A stretch of DNA of 64,000 nucleotides from Bacteroidetes bacterium GWE2_42_24 (GCA_001768515.1 MEOA01000001.1:310001-374000); one strand, 5' to 3'. Shown: positions 9,208 to 18,717, counted from the stretch's first letter. Translations and numbers: made by a program. The notes: generated from the letters alone by a model not told the origin.

Positions 9208-11364
9208 ATGAGCAATTTTCTACACCACCGTTACTATCTGGCCATTTTCTTTTTTGTTCAGGTATTTCAGCTTCAGGTCATTTCTCAGACTATATTACTA
9301 ACCCCGGCCGATGCTGCTTACCAAAACCCGGCTATTTATGCCAAAGGACTGCAGAACCTCCAATGGGTTCCCGGTGAACAGGCCTTTAGCTGGATTGCTA
9401 ATCAATCATTGTTAAAACAGAAAGCTTCGTCCCTTATACCAGATACAGTCCTCAGACTCGACAAACTCAACGTGGCTCTTACGAAACTATCCATTAAACA
9501 AACCAATAAATTTCCTTCAATAGAATGGATTTCAAACAATTTGTTAACGTTTACCCGCGAAAACAAAATCATAAGCTTTGACCTACTGAAAAGTGTCGCT
9601 TCAATTATCAATACAATTCCTGATAAAGCAGAAAATACCGATGTTGAACCTCTAACAAAAAAGGTCGCCTTTACTCGTGATAATAACCTGTATCTGTCGG
9701 TTGAGACTAAAGAAATTCCCATTACAGACGAAAAAAACAGTGATATTGTATATGGTGCCAATAATGTTCACAGAAATGAATTTGGCATCGACAAGGGAAC
9801 CTTCTGGAGTCCAAAAGGAAATTTTCTGGCTTTCTATCGTATGGATCAGACAATGGTTCCTGATTACCCAATTGTGGATATAACCACCCGTATAGCCACC
9901 GAAAAGCCGGTGAAGTATCCAATGGCCGGTGAAAACATGCACGAAGTTACGCTCGGAATCTATAACCTCTCGTCCAACCAGACCATCTACATGAAAACTG
10001 GCGAACCTGCCGCGCAATACCTTACCTCGGTAACATGGGATCCTTCCGAAAAATTCATCTACATCGGACTGCTCAACAGAGACCAGAATCACCTGAGATT
10101 AAATAAATACGATGCTCTCACTGGTGAACTGGTCATGACGCTGTTTGAAGAAAAGTCGGAAAAGTATGTTGAACCTGAGAACCAGCTATATTTCATCCCC
10201 TCAAAAGCTAATGAATTTCTATGGCTGAGTGAACGCGACGGATTCAATCACCTGTATCATTACAACACTGATGGTAAACTTCTGGGGCAGGTGACTTCAG
10301 GTTCATGGATGATTACCAGTGTTGCCGGTTTCGATCCGAAAGGTGAACAAGTTTTCTTTCTCGCGACCAAAGAAAGCCCGCTTCAAAAAAATATTTACAC
10401 GGCCGATATCAACAAGGGCACTATCAGACGCCTTTCAGCCGACCATGGTACTCATACAGTTAAACTAAGTGATGATAGCAGATACATCATCGATCAATTT
10501 AACAGCACGGATGTACCATTAAAAATATTAATCACTGATGTTAAATCGGGAAAATCAAAAATGCTGCTGGAGGCGGCCAATCCTCTGGCAACATATAAAC
10601 TGGGCGAAACCACACTCTTTACACTCAAAAATGATGAAGGAACCGACTTGTGGTGCAGAATGATTAAACCCGCGGATTTCGACCCGGCAAAAAAGTACCC
10701 GGTAATTATTTACGTGTATGGTGGACCTCATTTGCAACTCATTACCGATAGTTGGCTTTATGGTGCTGGTATTTATCTCAACTACCTTGCCCAACAAGGT
10801 TATGTGATTTTCAGCCTCGATAACCGCGGATCAGCCAACAGGGGTTTTGCTTTCGAAAGTGCAATCCACAGGCAATGTGGTACGCTTGAAATGAAGGATC
10901 AGTTAACAGGTGTCAACTTTCTTAAACAGCAACCTTTCGTAGATGTTACCAGAATCGGTGTTGATGGATGGAGTTATGGTGGTTTTATGACAGTCAACAT
11001 GCTACTTGAAAACCCTGGTTTATTCAAAGCTGCTGTAGCTGGGGGACCTGTCTGCGACTGGAAATATTATGAAGTCATGTACGGTGAACGTTATATGGAC
11101 ACACCACAGACCAATGCCGATGGTTACAAAAAAGCAAGTCTGATTGAAAAAGCAGGTAACCTGAAAGACAGACTAATGATTATCCATTGCACATCTGATC
11201 CTGTGGTAGTATGGCAAAACAGCCTTAGTTTTGTACAGACTTGCATCGAAAAAGATATTCTTCTCGACTACTTTGTTTATCCCGGTCATGATCACAATGT
11301 AAGTGGTCCTGATCGTACCCACTTGATCATGAAGATTGAAGACTATTTTAAGAAAAATCTCTAA
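9208..11364 (+). CDS. Dipeptidyl peptidase IV-type S9 serine peptidase
   Basis: A 718-residue exported peptidase expected to release X-Pro or X-Ala dipeptides from peptide N-termini. It has a hydrophobic N-terminal signal (residues about 9-27), an N-terminal beta-propeller (with EFGIDKGTFWSPKGNFLAFYRMDQ, strongly resembling DPP IV of Porphyromonas) and a C-terminal alpha/beta-hydrolase. The catalytic triad reads Ser589 (GWSYGG), Asp664 (TSDPVVVWQ) and His696 (YPGHDHNVSG). Length fits bacterial DPP IV (about 720). The nearby secreted arginine deiminase points to a peptide-using lifestyle. No TAnnTTTG element was found just upstream. It ends before a strong bidirectional terminator. Confidence 0.93.
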   Translation: MSNFLHHRYYLAIFFFVQVFQLQVISQTILLTPADAAYQNPAIYAKGLQNLQWVPGEQAFSWIANQSLLKQKASSLIPDTVLRLDKLNVALTKLSIKQTNKFPSIEWISNNLLTFTRENKIISFDLLKSVASIINTIPDKAENTDVEPLTKKVAFTRDNNLYLSVETKEIPITDEKNSDIVYGANNVHRNEFGIDKGTFWSPKGNFLAFYRMDQTMVPDYPIVDITTRIATEKPVKYPMAGENMHEVTLGIYNLSSNQTIYMKTGEPAAQYLTSVTWDPSEKFIYIGLLNRDQNHLRLNKYDALTGELVMTLFEEKSEKYVEPENQLYFIPSKANEFLWLSERDGFNHLYHYNTDGKLLGQVTSGSWMITSVAGFDPKGEQVFFLATKESPLQKNIYTADINKGTIRRLSADHGTHTVKLSDDSRYIIDQFNSTDVPLKILITDVKSGKSKMLLEAANPLATYKLGETTLFTLKNDEGTDLWCRMIKPADFDPAKKYPVIIYVYGGPHLQLITDSWLYGAGIYLNYLAQQGYVIFSLDNRGSANRGFAFESAIHRQCGTLEMKDQLTGVNFLKQQPFVDVTRIGVDGWSYGGFMTVNMLLENPGLFKAAVAGGPVCDWKYYEVMYGERYMDTPQTNADGYKKASLIEKAGNLKDRLMIIHCTSDPVVVWQNSLSFVQTCIEKDILLDYFVYPGHDHNVSGPDRTHLIMKIEDYFKKNL

Positions 11365-11381
11365 AATTCAGTTGTATAAAC

Positions 11382-11421
11382 AAAAAAGGCAGTCATGAAA
11401 AAATTCATGACTGCCTTTTTT
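11382..11421. terminator. Bidirectional terminator between the DPP IV gene and tRNA-Thr
   Basis: A long perfect inverted repeat (core GGCAGTCATGAA / TTCATGACTGCC) is flanked by six A on the left and six T on the right. It can therefore end transcripts of the peptidase (plus) and of the tRNA (minus). Confidence 0.9.
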
Positions 11422-11429
11422 GTTTATTG

Positions 11430-11502
11430 AGCCACTCAGGGGACTCGAACCCCCGACCCGCGCATTACGAATGCGCTGCTCTACCAACTGAGCTAAAGTG
11501 GC
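11430..11502 (-). tRNA. tRNA-Thr (anticodon CGT)
   Basis: The minus strand folds as a tRNA. The acceptor stem is GCCACTT / GAGTGGC, the D arm contains AGCTCAGTTGGTAGAGC, and the T arm GGGTTCGAGTCCC. The anticodon stem is GCGCA / TGCGC around the loop TTCGTAA, giving anticodon CGT (reads ACG, threonine). The CCA end is not encoded. Confidence 0.95.
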
Positions 11503-11545
11503 TTTTCAGGCTGCAAAAGTAATACTTTCATTCAAACCGTCAAAA

Positions 11546-12493
11546 TCAGATCAATCCGGCCGAACGACTGACAGCCAACATCCGGTTAATTGGAATGGCT
11601 GCTTTTTCTATAATTTCATCATCAAGTTCAATTGATGGTGCTTCATTCAGTAGGCATTTGTAGAGCTTCTCAAGGGTGTTAAGCTTCATGTAAGGGCAAT
11701 CGTTGCATGAACATGTTTCATTGGCAGAAACCACCAGAAACTGCTTTTCAGGGGCATCCTTGTGCATCTGGTGAAGGATCCCGGTTTCGCTGGCCACAAT
11801 AAATTTCTGATGAGGATCACTTTTCACAAATTTTAGCATGCCATTTGTACTGCCAATATAATCAGCTAGTTTAAGCACAGCCGCATTACACTCGGGATGA
11901 GCCACGACTGCAGCATCGGGATGTTGAAGCCTGAGTTTAAGAATAGCTTCGGTAGTTAACATGTCGTGAACATGACAGGCGCCATTCCACAAAACCATCT
12001 CCCTGCCTGTAATTTTGTTGATCCATGCTCCCATATTCCGGTCAGGTGCGAAAATAATCTTCTGGTCGCGCGGATACGATTCTACAATTTGAACCGCATT
12101 GCCGGAGGTACATATTACGTCGCTCAATACCTTAACATCTGCAGTTGAATTGATATATGTTATGACGACATGATCGGGGTAATGCCTCTTAAAAGCAGCG
12201 AAATCATTAACAGGTGCTGAATCGGCTAACGAACATCCTGCCGCTGAATCTGGAAGCAGAACAAGTTTTTCAGGATTCAGTATCTTTGCTGTTTCAGCCA
12301 TAAAATGGACCCCGCAAAACACAATGACATCGTTGTCAACCTGTGACGCTCTTTGAGACAGTGCCAGACTATCGCCAATAAAATCAGCCAAATCCTGAAT
12401 TTCAGGTATTTGATAATAATGAGCCAGAATGATAGCATTCTTTTTCTGTTTCAAATCGAGAATAGCCTGTTTCAGGTTTAAAGTCTGTTCCAT
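11546..12493 (-). CDS. nadA: Quinolinate synthase NadA
   Basis: A 315-residue cytoplasmic [4Fe-4S] enzyme that condenses iminoaspartate with dihydroxyacetone phosphate to quinolinate in NAD synthesis. The family phrases AHYYQIPEIQDLADFIGDSL, VFCGVHFMAETAKIL and NGACHVHD are present. Candidate cluster ligands are Cys87 (AAGCSLAD), Cys173 (GACHVHD) and a C-terminal cysteine in CSCNDCPYM (261, 263 or 266, most likely 266). Length fits the short NadA class. No nadB or nadC lies nearby. The gene reads away from the box-rich intergenic region on its 5' side. Confidence 0.95.
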   Translation of the reverse strand: MEQTLNLKQAILDLKQKKNAIILAHYYQIPEIQDLADFIGDSLALSQRASQVDNDVIVFCGVHFMAETAKILNPEKLVLLPDSAAGCSLADSAPVNDFAAFKRHYPDHVVITYINSTADVKVLSDVICTSGNAVQIVESYPRDQKIIFAPDRNMGAWINKITGREMVLWNGACHVHDMLTTEAILKLRLQHPDAAVVAHPECNAAVLKLADYIGSTNGMLKFVKSDPHQKFIVASETGILHQMHKDAPEKQFLVVSANETCSCNDCPYMKLNTLEKLYKCLLNEAPSIELDDEIIEKAAIPINRMLAVSRSAGLI

Positions 12494-12540
12494 ATTTCTT
12501 TTTCTTTTTATCTTTTTAAAATAATATCAATAACAAAGGC

Positions 12541-13000
12541 TGTTAATAATGGTGATAACTTTTTTGGACTATACTTGACTTTTTGAGTTATCAGTTTTTA
12601 TTAACAGGTTATCAACAGTGTTGTGTCATGTAAACGATTGTAAAGCAATATTATTTTTAGGTTATTAACAACGGTTGATAACATCGTTTGTTGATAACTT
12701 TCAGGTTTAAGCACCTCTTAATTCTGTTGAAAAGTTGTTAGCAAAAACTGAAAACTTCAGAGTTTTCAACAAGCCTTCCGGCTAAACAGAAATCAATTAA
12801 CAAAGGAGTAAAAGTTATCAACGGGTTATTAACAGCCCGGAGACGTTATGAACAAATTGCTGTTGATAAGTTTTAAATAATTTAAAATGAGTAAACTGAA
12901 AAACATAGTAAAGATGATTGTTTCCGTAAATCGTTAACAGGTAGCTATGAAATAACGGTGGAAAATATCTGTACCTTTGTTGATCAAAAAACTTTTCAAC
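12541..13000. other. Candidate chromosomal replication origin (DnaA-box cluster)
   Basis: The gap between divergent nadA and rpiB holds many copies of a 9-mer one base from the E. coli DnaA box TTATCCACA. TTATCAACA occurs at 12609-12617 (+), 12689-12697 (-) and 12861-12869 (-). TTATTAACA occurs at 12541-12549 (-), 12598-12606 (+), 12662-12670 (+) and 12826-12834 (+). Near matches lie at 12673-12681 (-), 12815-12823 (+) and 12846-12854 (+). A very AT-rich stretch at 12493-12535 could be an unwinding element. Flanking genes diverge, as is common at an origin. An operator cluster is the alternative. Confidence 0.5.
12972..12979 (+). promoter_or_regulatory. -7 element for rpiB
   Basis: TACCTTTG matches TAnnTTTG and lies 26 bases before the rpiB ATG at 13005, inside the box-rich region. 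Confidence 0.65.
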
Positions 13001-13004
13001 AACC

Positions 13005-13448
13005 ATGCAAAATTCGAAAATTTTAGCACTCGCAGCTGATCATGCAGGCTATAAATTGAAAGAAAGTGTAAAACTATGGCTCGAAGAACACGGCTATCGG
13101 ACTGTTGATTTTGGGACCCATTCAGAGGCCAGCATGGACTATCCTGATGTGATTCACCCGCTCTCTGATGCTATTGAGGAAGGTCGTTTTGACCGCGGTA
13201 TTATTATTTGTGGCAGTGGAATAGGGGTGAGCATGGTGGCCAACAAACACCAGGGCATCAGATGCGCCCTTTGTCATTCAACTGAACTCGCCTCACTTGC
13301 CAGACAACACAACAATGCTAATGTGCTGGCCATGGGTGCTCGTTTCATTTCCACTGATCAGGCAATCGAAATGGTTAAAACCTTTCTTGATACCCCATTT
13401 GAAGGGGGACGCCATCAGAGAAGAGTTGAAAAAATTCCAGTTCACTGA
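13005..13448 (+). CDS. rpiB: Ribose-5-phosphate isomerase B
   Basis: A 147-residue RpiB/LacAB family enzyme that interconverts ribose-5-phosphate and ribulose-5-phosphate in the pentose phosphate pathway. N-terminal ADHAGYKLKE, the phosphate loop ICGSGIGVS with Cys69, and His102 in RQHNNANVLAMGAR correspond to Cys66 and His99 of E. coli RpiB. It starts 26 bases after a TACCTTTG promoter element. The LutB-like gene follows after 29 bases and is probably co-transcribed. Confidence 0.95.
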   Translation: MQNSKILALAADHAGYKLKESVKLWLEEHGYRTVDFGTHSEASMDYPDVIHPLSDAIEEGRFDRGIIICGSGIGVSMVANKHQGIRCALCHSTELASLARQHNNANVLAMGARFISTDQAIEMVKTFLDTPFEGGRHQRRVEKIPVH

Positions 13449-13477
13449 TCTGTCTATTCATCGAAAAAAGCCCACAC

Positions 13478-14860
13478 ATGAATGAAATAAGCCAGGCCTT
13501 TACTCGTGATGCCGAAAAGAAGGCTTTCGACAAGGATCATCGCCGTAAACTCAGCAACAACATTGCAAAATATAATCAGGCCGTTAAAAAAGGTCTGCTT
13601 CAGTTCTCCAACCTCGATCTGGCCCGAACCCGTGCCGCAAGTATTAAGTATCGCGTCATTAACGACCTCGACAAGTATTTGATTGAATTTGAAGCCAAGT
13701 TCACTGCTCGTGGCGGAAAGGTCATCTGGGCTGATGATGCGGATGAGGCCATCACCGAGATTCTCGCTGTGATGAAGAAATACGACGTTCGTACAGTGGT
13801 GAAGTCAAAGTCGATGGTAAGTGAGGAGATAGGTCTGAATGAAGCCCTTAAAGCTAACAAGATTGAATCGCTTGAGACCGATCTGGGTGAGTACATTGTG
13901 CAATTGGCCGGCGATAAGCCTTACCACATTCTTACGCCTGCCATGCATATGTCGAAGGAGGATGTTGCCGCTTTGTTCAATAAGAAATTTGAATTGCCTG
14001 TCGGTAGCACTCCTGAAGAGATTACGGCCTTTGTGCGTAAACTGCTACGTGAGAAATTTATAAAGGCCGATTGTGGTATTACGGGAGCCAATTTTTTAAT
14101 TGCAGATACCGGATCGGTTGCCCTCACCGAAAATGAAGGCAACGGGTTGATGTCGATTGCCTTCCCCCGTCTGCACATCGTTATCGCCGGCATTGAGAAG
14201 ATAATTCCTTCTATCGAAGACCTCGACCTCTTCTGGCCATTGCTGGCTACCCACGGTACCGGTCAGCAGGTGACCGCCTACAATAGTATTATCAGCGGAT
14301 CCAGATTTGATGGTGAACCCGATGGTCCCGGCGATATGTATGTTGTGCTGATCGATAATGGCCGCACGAAACTACTGGCCAAAGAACAACAACGCAATGC
14401 GCTCTCATGTATCCGTTGTGGTGCATGCCTGAACGGTTGCCCTATTTATCGTTCCATTGGTGGTCATGCCTACGGAACACCCTACAGTGGACCCATCGGT
14501 GCGGTGATTACACCACACATGCGTGGTCTGGAGGAATGGAATCATCTGAGCTTTGCCTCGACACTCTGTGGAAAATGTACAGAGGTATGCCCCGTTAAAA
14601 TTCCACTTCACAACCTGTTGCTGCAAAACAGAAAGGATGCGGTAGAAGAAGGCTATTCAACAACTTCCTGGAAACGTGGTATGATGGTATCCAAACGGAT
14701 GTTTATGAGCCGTTACATGATGGATATTGCCGGACCCGTTACCAAAAATTTTCTCATCCGTCAGTTTGCCGGAAAACTGTGGGGTGAACGACGTGAATTA
14801 CCCAAAGTAGCCCCTAAAAGCTTTAAGCAGTTGTATAACGAGGAATTCCGCGAAGATTAG
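13478..14860 (+). CDS. lutB: LutB-like iron-sulfur protein with LUD domain
   Basis: A 460-residue protein of the LutB/LldF family, a subunit of the non-flavin L-lactate dehydrogenase complex LutABC that oxidises lactate to pyruvate. The N-terminal LUD domain covers about residues 70-300. Two [4Fe-4S] motifs follow: Cys311-x2-Cys314-x2-Cys317-x3-Cys321-Pro, and Cys364-x2-Cys367-x3-Cys371-Pro. A typical C-terminal tail (KSFKQLYNEEF) is present. LutA and LutC are not in the window, so either they lie elsewhere or this protein serves another electron-transfer complex. It sits 29 bases downstream of rpiB. Confidence 0.88.
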   Translation: MNEISQAFTRDAEKKAFDKDHRRKLSNNIAKYNQAVKKGLLQFSNLDLARTRAASIKYRVINDLDKYLIEFEAKFTARGGKVIWADDADEAITEILAVMKKYDVRTVVKSKSMVSEEIGLNEALKANKIESLETDLGEYIVQLAGDKPYHILTPAMHMSKEDVAALFNKKFELPVGSTPEEITAFVRKLLREKFIKADCGITGANFLIADTGSVALTENEGNGLMSIAFPRLHIVIAGIEKIIPSIEDLDLFWPLLATHGTGQQVTAYNSIISGSRFDGEPDGPGDMYVVLIDNGRTKLLAKEQQRNALSCIRCGACLNGCPIYRSIGGHAYGTPYSGPIGAVITPHMRGLEEWNHLSFASTLCGKCTEVCPVKIPLHNLLLQNRKDAVEEGYSTTSWKRGMMVSKRMFMSRYMMDIAGPVTKNFLIRQFAGKLWGERRELPKVAPKSFKQLYNEEFRED

Positions 14861-15554
14861 CTCGTCGCTATAAAGCTTCAACTCGAATTTTACTTATTGT
14901 TTTGCGGATTAACCCCCTGCTGTTAACAGACTGTCATTAATTCAAAGCAGTGTGTTATAGAACATTCATAATTGGATTGGATTGGTATCGAATAAGGTGA
15001 AAAGGCCCCCACCAGCAATGCCAACCCGCTATGCTATTCCCCATAATTTGCTCTCCGACAGATTCTGCACATACTTCACAGGAGGTCTCAATTGTGTAAT
15101 TCTTATATGATTGGGTCTATCGGGATCTGTGCGATAATTATTACTTCGACAGAATTTCCTGGGAGGATTTCGGAATGATTCTTTGAGGTTCTGCCGACTG
15201 TTACTCTTCGCGAAGCTAAAGTTATATCAGGGTTTTCTCTCATGAACAGGGTATCATTTGGTAGATCTGTACCTAAATTGTTCGCGCTGTTCCCTTTGAA
15301 ACCTTTGAGATTGCATGAGGTGACTTTCAGTGTTGTGGAGGTATAGAATTCTATGTTCGCCGTTAAATCTTTGGAGGAGTCTGTGGTAATCTCCAGCGTT
15401 TCTGTACCGATTATTCTCCTTGTAAAATGCTCTGCGTTATTGTCAACACTAAAATTGTGCCAATTATTTTAAATAGTTAAATCAACTTCATATATAAGAT
15501 ACTCAAACGTTACTACAACCATAGGCAATACATAAGAAAAAGATATCATTGATC

Positions 15555-15573
15555 TAACTTTGGCCTATCTTTG
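15555..15573 (+). promoter_or_regulatory. Tandem orphan -7 elements (TAACTTTG and TATCTTTG)
   Basis: Two TAnnTTTG matches lie back to back, 15555-15562 and 15566-15573, with no ORF starting downstream for over 500 bases. This could drive a non-coding RNA or be a relic of a lost gene. Confidence 0.35.
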
Positions 15574-15703
15574 TTATGACTTAGTGGTAAAATGGAGTTG
15601 TAAATAACGTGTAATCAATTGATTAAAAAATGGCTTTTTGTGATTTTTGATAACATAAAAAGTGAAAAAAAAGTTGAAATTTTTTTTAAGCAGAGGTGAA
15701 AGC

Positions 15704-15721
15704 AGGCATATACATATGCCT
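15704..15721. repeat. 18-bp near-perfect palindrome
   Basis: AGGCATAT and ATATGCCT flank two bases. It lies about 130 bases downstream of the orphan tandem promoter and could be an operator or an RNA hairpin. Confidence 0.5.
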
Positions 15722-16136
15722 ATATCCTGAAATATTGTCGAAGTTCCGGAAGATAGAGAATAGCAAATCTGTTTTCGAATTCATGTAAAGATGTCGAAAG
15801 AGGATCAGTTTGGCCGCCGGGTATTATTCTATGGCACCTGTTAGATACATCGCTGTTTTCTTATGCAGATTCGACCTGGAATTGGATGAAAAGGGGTTCC
15901 TTTTGGTCTGATGAATGTTTTATTATAGCCGAAGCGAGTAAGGGTGCAAAAGTTGTCATGAGGAGATAACACTAACTAGCGAAACCTGTTTCATTGCGCA
16001 TCGAAGCTTTTTCTGGTTTGGCCACCAGCTATCGGGGTGACGGATGCATGAAACGAATTGTCAATTTTTTGTGAAATGCACCCCAAAAACCACATTATTC
16101 TAAAACATAACACGATTTTTTAAACCCTTGATAAAC

Positions 16137-16352
16137 ATGGATCAAACATACTATCGGTTCGAAGTAGCTTCGAAGCGGCTTCGTGTGGGATTCGTATTTC
16201 CACGAACCGGCAACGAAGCGGTCGGGAAGCAGCTCCGGATGAAACATAACTATGGTATAACTCATGGATCAAAGAGGGTGTTTTCTAACATCCAGGGGGA
16301 ACTTATCAGGGAAATGGGTAAAGAAATGATGTCTTATAAGCCTGATTTATAG
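16137..16352 (+). CDS. Doubtful small ORF
   Basis: A 71-codon frame from ATG at 16137 (MDQTYYRFEVASKRLR..). I recognise no family. It has many basic residues, no signal peptide and no promoter element nearby. Its 5' half overlaps repeated TTCGAAG/CTTCG-like bases, which suggests the frame may be accidental. Confidence 0.2.
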   Translation: MDQTYYRFEVASKRLRVGFVFPRTGNEAVGKQLRMKHNYGITHGSKRVFSNIQGELIREMGKEMMSYKPDL

Positions 16353-16529
16353 GAGAGAAAGTACAGTATGATATGGTAAGAAAAGTCGGATAGGGTTACA
16401 TCAGGCCAATATCTGTCAGGAACCCAATCAGGGGGTGAAGCATACACCCCAGTCCTCACTTTCAACATCCTTAACCTTTTTTCACATGGCAATTAACCCT
16501 TTTTTGCTACGTTGTTTTGATAAATGGCC

Positions 16530-16537
16530 TACTTTTG
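16530..16537 (+). promoter_or_regulatory. -7 element for the Prc protease gene
   Basis: TACTTTTG matches TAnnTTTG, 59 bases upstream of the ATG at 16597. TTTTG and TTG stretches lie upstream at 16501-16519. Confidence 0.55.
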
Positions 16538-16596
16538 ACGGATAATTTAACCATTCCTGTCCTCGGTTGTTGTTAATAAAACTCTAATTACCAGAT

Positions 16597-18717
16597 ATGC
16601 TGAAAAGTATCATTCGCTATAGTGTTGCCGCAGCATTGCTGCTTCAGGTAACCAGTTGTTCGGGCCAGACTCAGGTGAACGAACAAAAAAAGGAACTTGT
16701 GATGGTCGACCTCGTGAAACGACTGATTGAGCAGGCTCACTATGATCCTAAAAAATTTGATGATGATTTCTCGAAAGAGGTGTTTGCAGAATATTTTAAG
16801 CAAACCGATGTCTTCAAGCGTTTTTTTACTCAGGAAGACATCGACGCACTGAGGAAATATGAAACAGACATTGATGATGAGTTCAAGAATTACGATTTTA
16901 ATTTCTTTAATGCCTCATCGGAAGCCTATGTTAAGAACGTTGAGCGTGCCGAAAAATATTGTAACGAGATTTTGGAGAAACCATTTGATTTTAATGTGAA
17001 GGAGAGCTATGAACTCGATCCTGACAAACGTCCATTCCCGAAGGACGAGAAGGAACTGTATGAATCATGGCGCCTTTCGTTAAAATATGAAGTGATCACC
17101 CGCCTGGCAACGCTCATTGAAGCACAGGAAAAGAAAAAGTTCGATCCCGAGAAGAAGGATGACAATCCCAAGACCCTGGTTGAACTGGAAGCGGAAGCCC
17201 GTGAAAAGGTTGCTAAACGCTACAACGATTGGTTCCACGAGCTCAATAAGCTGGAACGGGCTGATCAGATGAGCGATTACATGAATGCCCTTATGGCCGT
17301 TCTGGATCCCCACTCCAGTTATTTTCCCCCGAAAGAAAAAGAAGATTTTGATATCTCTTTTTCGGGTCAGCTTCAGGGAATTGGTGCTACCCTTACCCAG
17401 CGCGATGGTTACATCACGGTGGCTAACATCGTACCGGGAAGTCCCTCCTGGAAACAAGGAGAACTGGCAGTTGATGATAAAATCGTGAAAGTAGCTCAGG
17501 GTGATGAGGAAGCCGTTGATGTGGTTGACATGAGGCTCGATAAGGCCGTCAGGCTGGTACGCGGAAAAAAAGGAACCAAGGTTCGTCTTACTGTTCGTAA
17601 AGTCGACGGTGCAGAAAAGGAGATTTCAATCATCCGTGATCTTGTAATCATCGAAGAGACATACGCCAAATCTGCCGTCGTGACTGATTCTATTACTGGA
17701 AGAAAGACGGGCTATATCTACCTCCCGTCGTTCTATGCCAACTTTGAAGACCCGAATGGACGTAGTTCATCGGAAGACATGAAAAAAGAGGTGTTGAAGC
17801 TGAAAGAACAAGGTGTTTCGGGCATCGTGCTCGACCTTCGTGGCAACGGTGGCGGATCTCTTCAGGATGCCATCGAGATTGCCGGGTTATTCATTGACCA
17901 GGGCCCGGTGGTACAGGTAAAGGCTCGTTTCGGAAAGCCTCAGGTCTATGGTGATCCCACCCCCGGAGCCATTTACGACGGGCCACTTGCCATTATGATC
18001 AACCCTCTGAGTGCTTCTGCTTCCGAAATTCTGGCGGCTGCCATGCAGGACCATCACCGTGCCATTATCGTGGGAAGTACTTCGTTTGGAAAAGGAACCG
18101 TTCAGCGTTTCTTTAACCTCGATGACATGGCTCGTGGTTACGACGATGTAAAACCCCTCGGGGCCCTGAAACTTACCATCCAGAAGTTTTACCGGATCAA
18201 TGGTGGAGCAACGCAGCTCAAGGGCGTCTCACCCGACATTGCCCTTCCTGACATGTATGCCCATCTTGATGTTGGTGAACGCGACCTTGACCATCCAATG
18301 CCCTGGACCGAGATCGAAAAGGCTCCTTACCAGCCATTGCCCAATGTAACCCTCTTTGGACAACTCAATACCTCCAGCCTTAAACGTCAGGCAGCCGACA
18401 CCATCTTCAAGCTTCAGGATGAAAATGCTTTAAGGTTGAAAGCGCAGCGTGACCGGACCCTCATGCCGCTCGATATGGCCGGCTTCCGCCTTGAAAAGCA
18501 GAATGCCGAGAAGACAGCCAAACGTTACAGCAAGATCGACGATGTGGTGATGCCTCTGCTGGTCGTCCCCCTTACCAACGATCTTAATTCTGCTGATACC
18601 GGACGTCGTGAAATCGTGAAGCGTTGGGTGAAAAACCTGCGTACCGACAACTATCTCTATGAGACCACACGGATACTCAGTGACTGGAATACACTGGGTG
18701 TGGCACGTAAAGAGTAG
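16597..18717 (+). CDS. prc: Tail-specific (C-terminal processing) protease Prc, S41A
   Basis: A 706-residue periplasmic Ser/Lys protease that degrades proteins from their C-terminus. The N-terminus carries a lipoprotein-type signal (LLLQVTSC, lipidated Cys about 21), so it is probably membrane-anchored. A PDZ domain lies at about 250-335 (GIGATLTQRDGYITVANIVPG). The catalytic dyad is Ser474 (NPLSASASEIL) and Lys499 (SFGKGTVQ), spaced 25 residues apart as in E. coli Prc. The C-terminal segment is like the long Prc type rather than the short CtpA type. It is single in its transcript, with a promoter at 16530 and a strong terminator after it. Confidence 0.95.
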   Translation: MLKSIIRYSVAAALLLQVTSCSGQTQVNEQKKELVMVDLVKRLIEQAHYDPKKFDDDFSKEVFAEYFKQTDVFKRFFTQEDIDALRKYETDIDDEFKNYDFNFFNASSEAYVKNVERAEKYCNEILEKPFDFNVKESYELDPDKRPFPKDEKELYESWRLSLKYEVITRLATLIEAQEKKKFDPEKKDDNPKTLVELEAEAREKVAKRYNDWFHELNKLERADQMSDYMNALMAVLDPHSSYFPPKEKEDFDISFSGQLQGIGATLTQRDGYITVANIVPGSPSWKQGELAVDDKIVKVAQGDEEAVDVVDMRLDKAVRLVRGKKGTKVRLTVRKVDGAEKEISIIRDLVIIEETYAKSAVVTDSITGRKTGYIYLPSFYANFEDPNGRSSSEDMKKEVLKLKEQGVSGIVLDLRGNGGGSLQDAIEIAGLFIDQGPVVQVKARFGKPQVYGDPTPGAIYDGPLAIMINPLSASASEILAAAMQDHHRAIIVGSTSFGKGTVQRFFNLDDMARGYDDVKPLGALKLTIQKFYRINGGATQLKGVSPDIALPDMYAHLDVGERDLDHPMPWTEIEKAPYQPLPNVTLFGQLNTSSLKRQAADTIFKLQDENALRLKAQRDRTLMPLDMAGFRLEKQNAEKTAKRYSKIDDVVMPLLVVPLTNDLNSADTGRREIVKRWVKNLRTDNYLYETTRILSDWNTLGVARKE

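Larger units (their letters stand above)
14861..16529. other. Gene-poor region with possible gene remnants
   Basis: No convincing gene fills these 1.7 kb. A minus-strand open frame without a start codon (15103 to about 15471) reads like a beta-rich protein piece (IIGTETLEITTDSSKDL, EILPGNSVEVIIIAQIP). A short Trp-rich plus-strand frame without a start lies at about 15758-15969. Both could be decayed genes. A tandem promoter and an inverted repeat within the region are listed separately. Confidence 0.5.
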
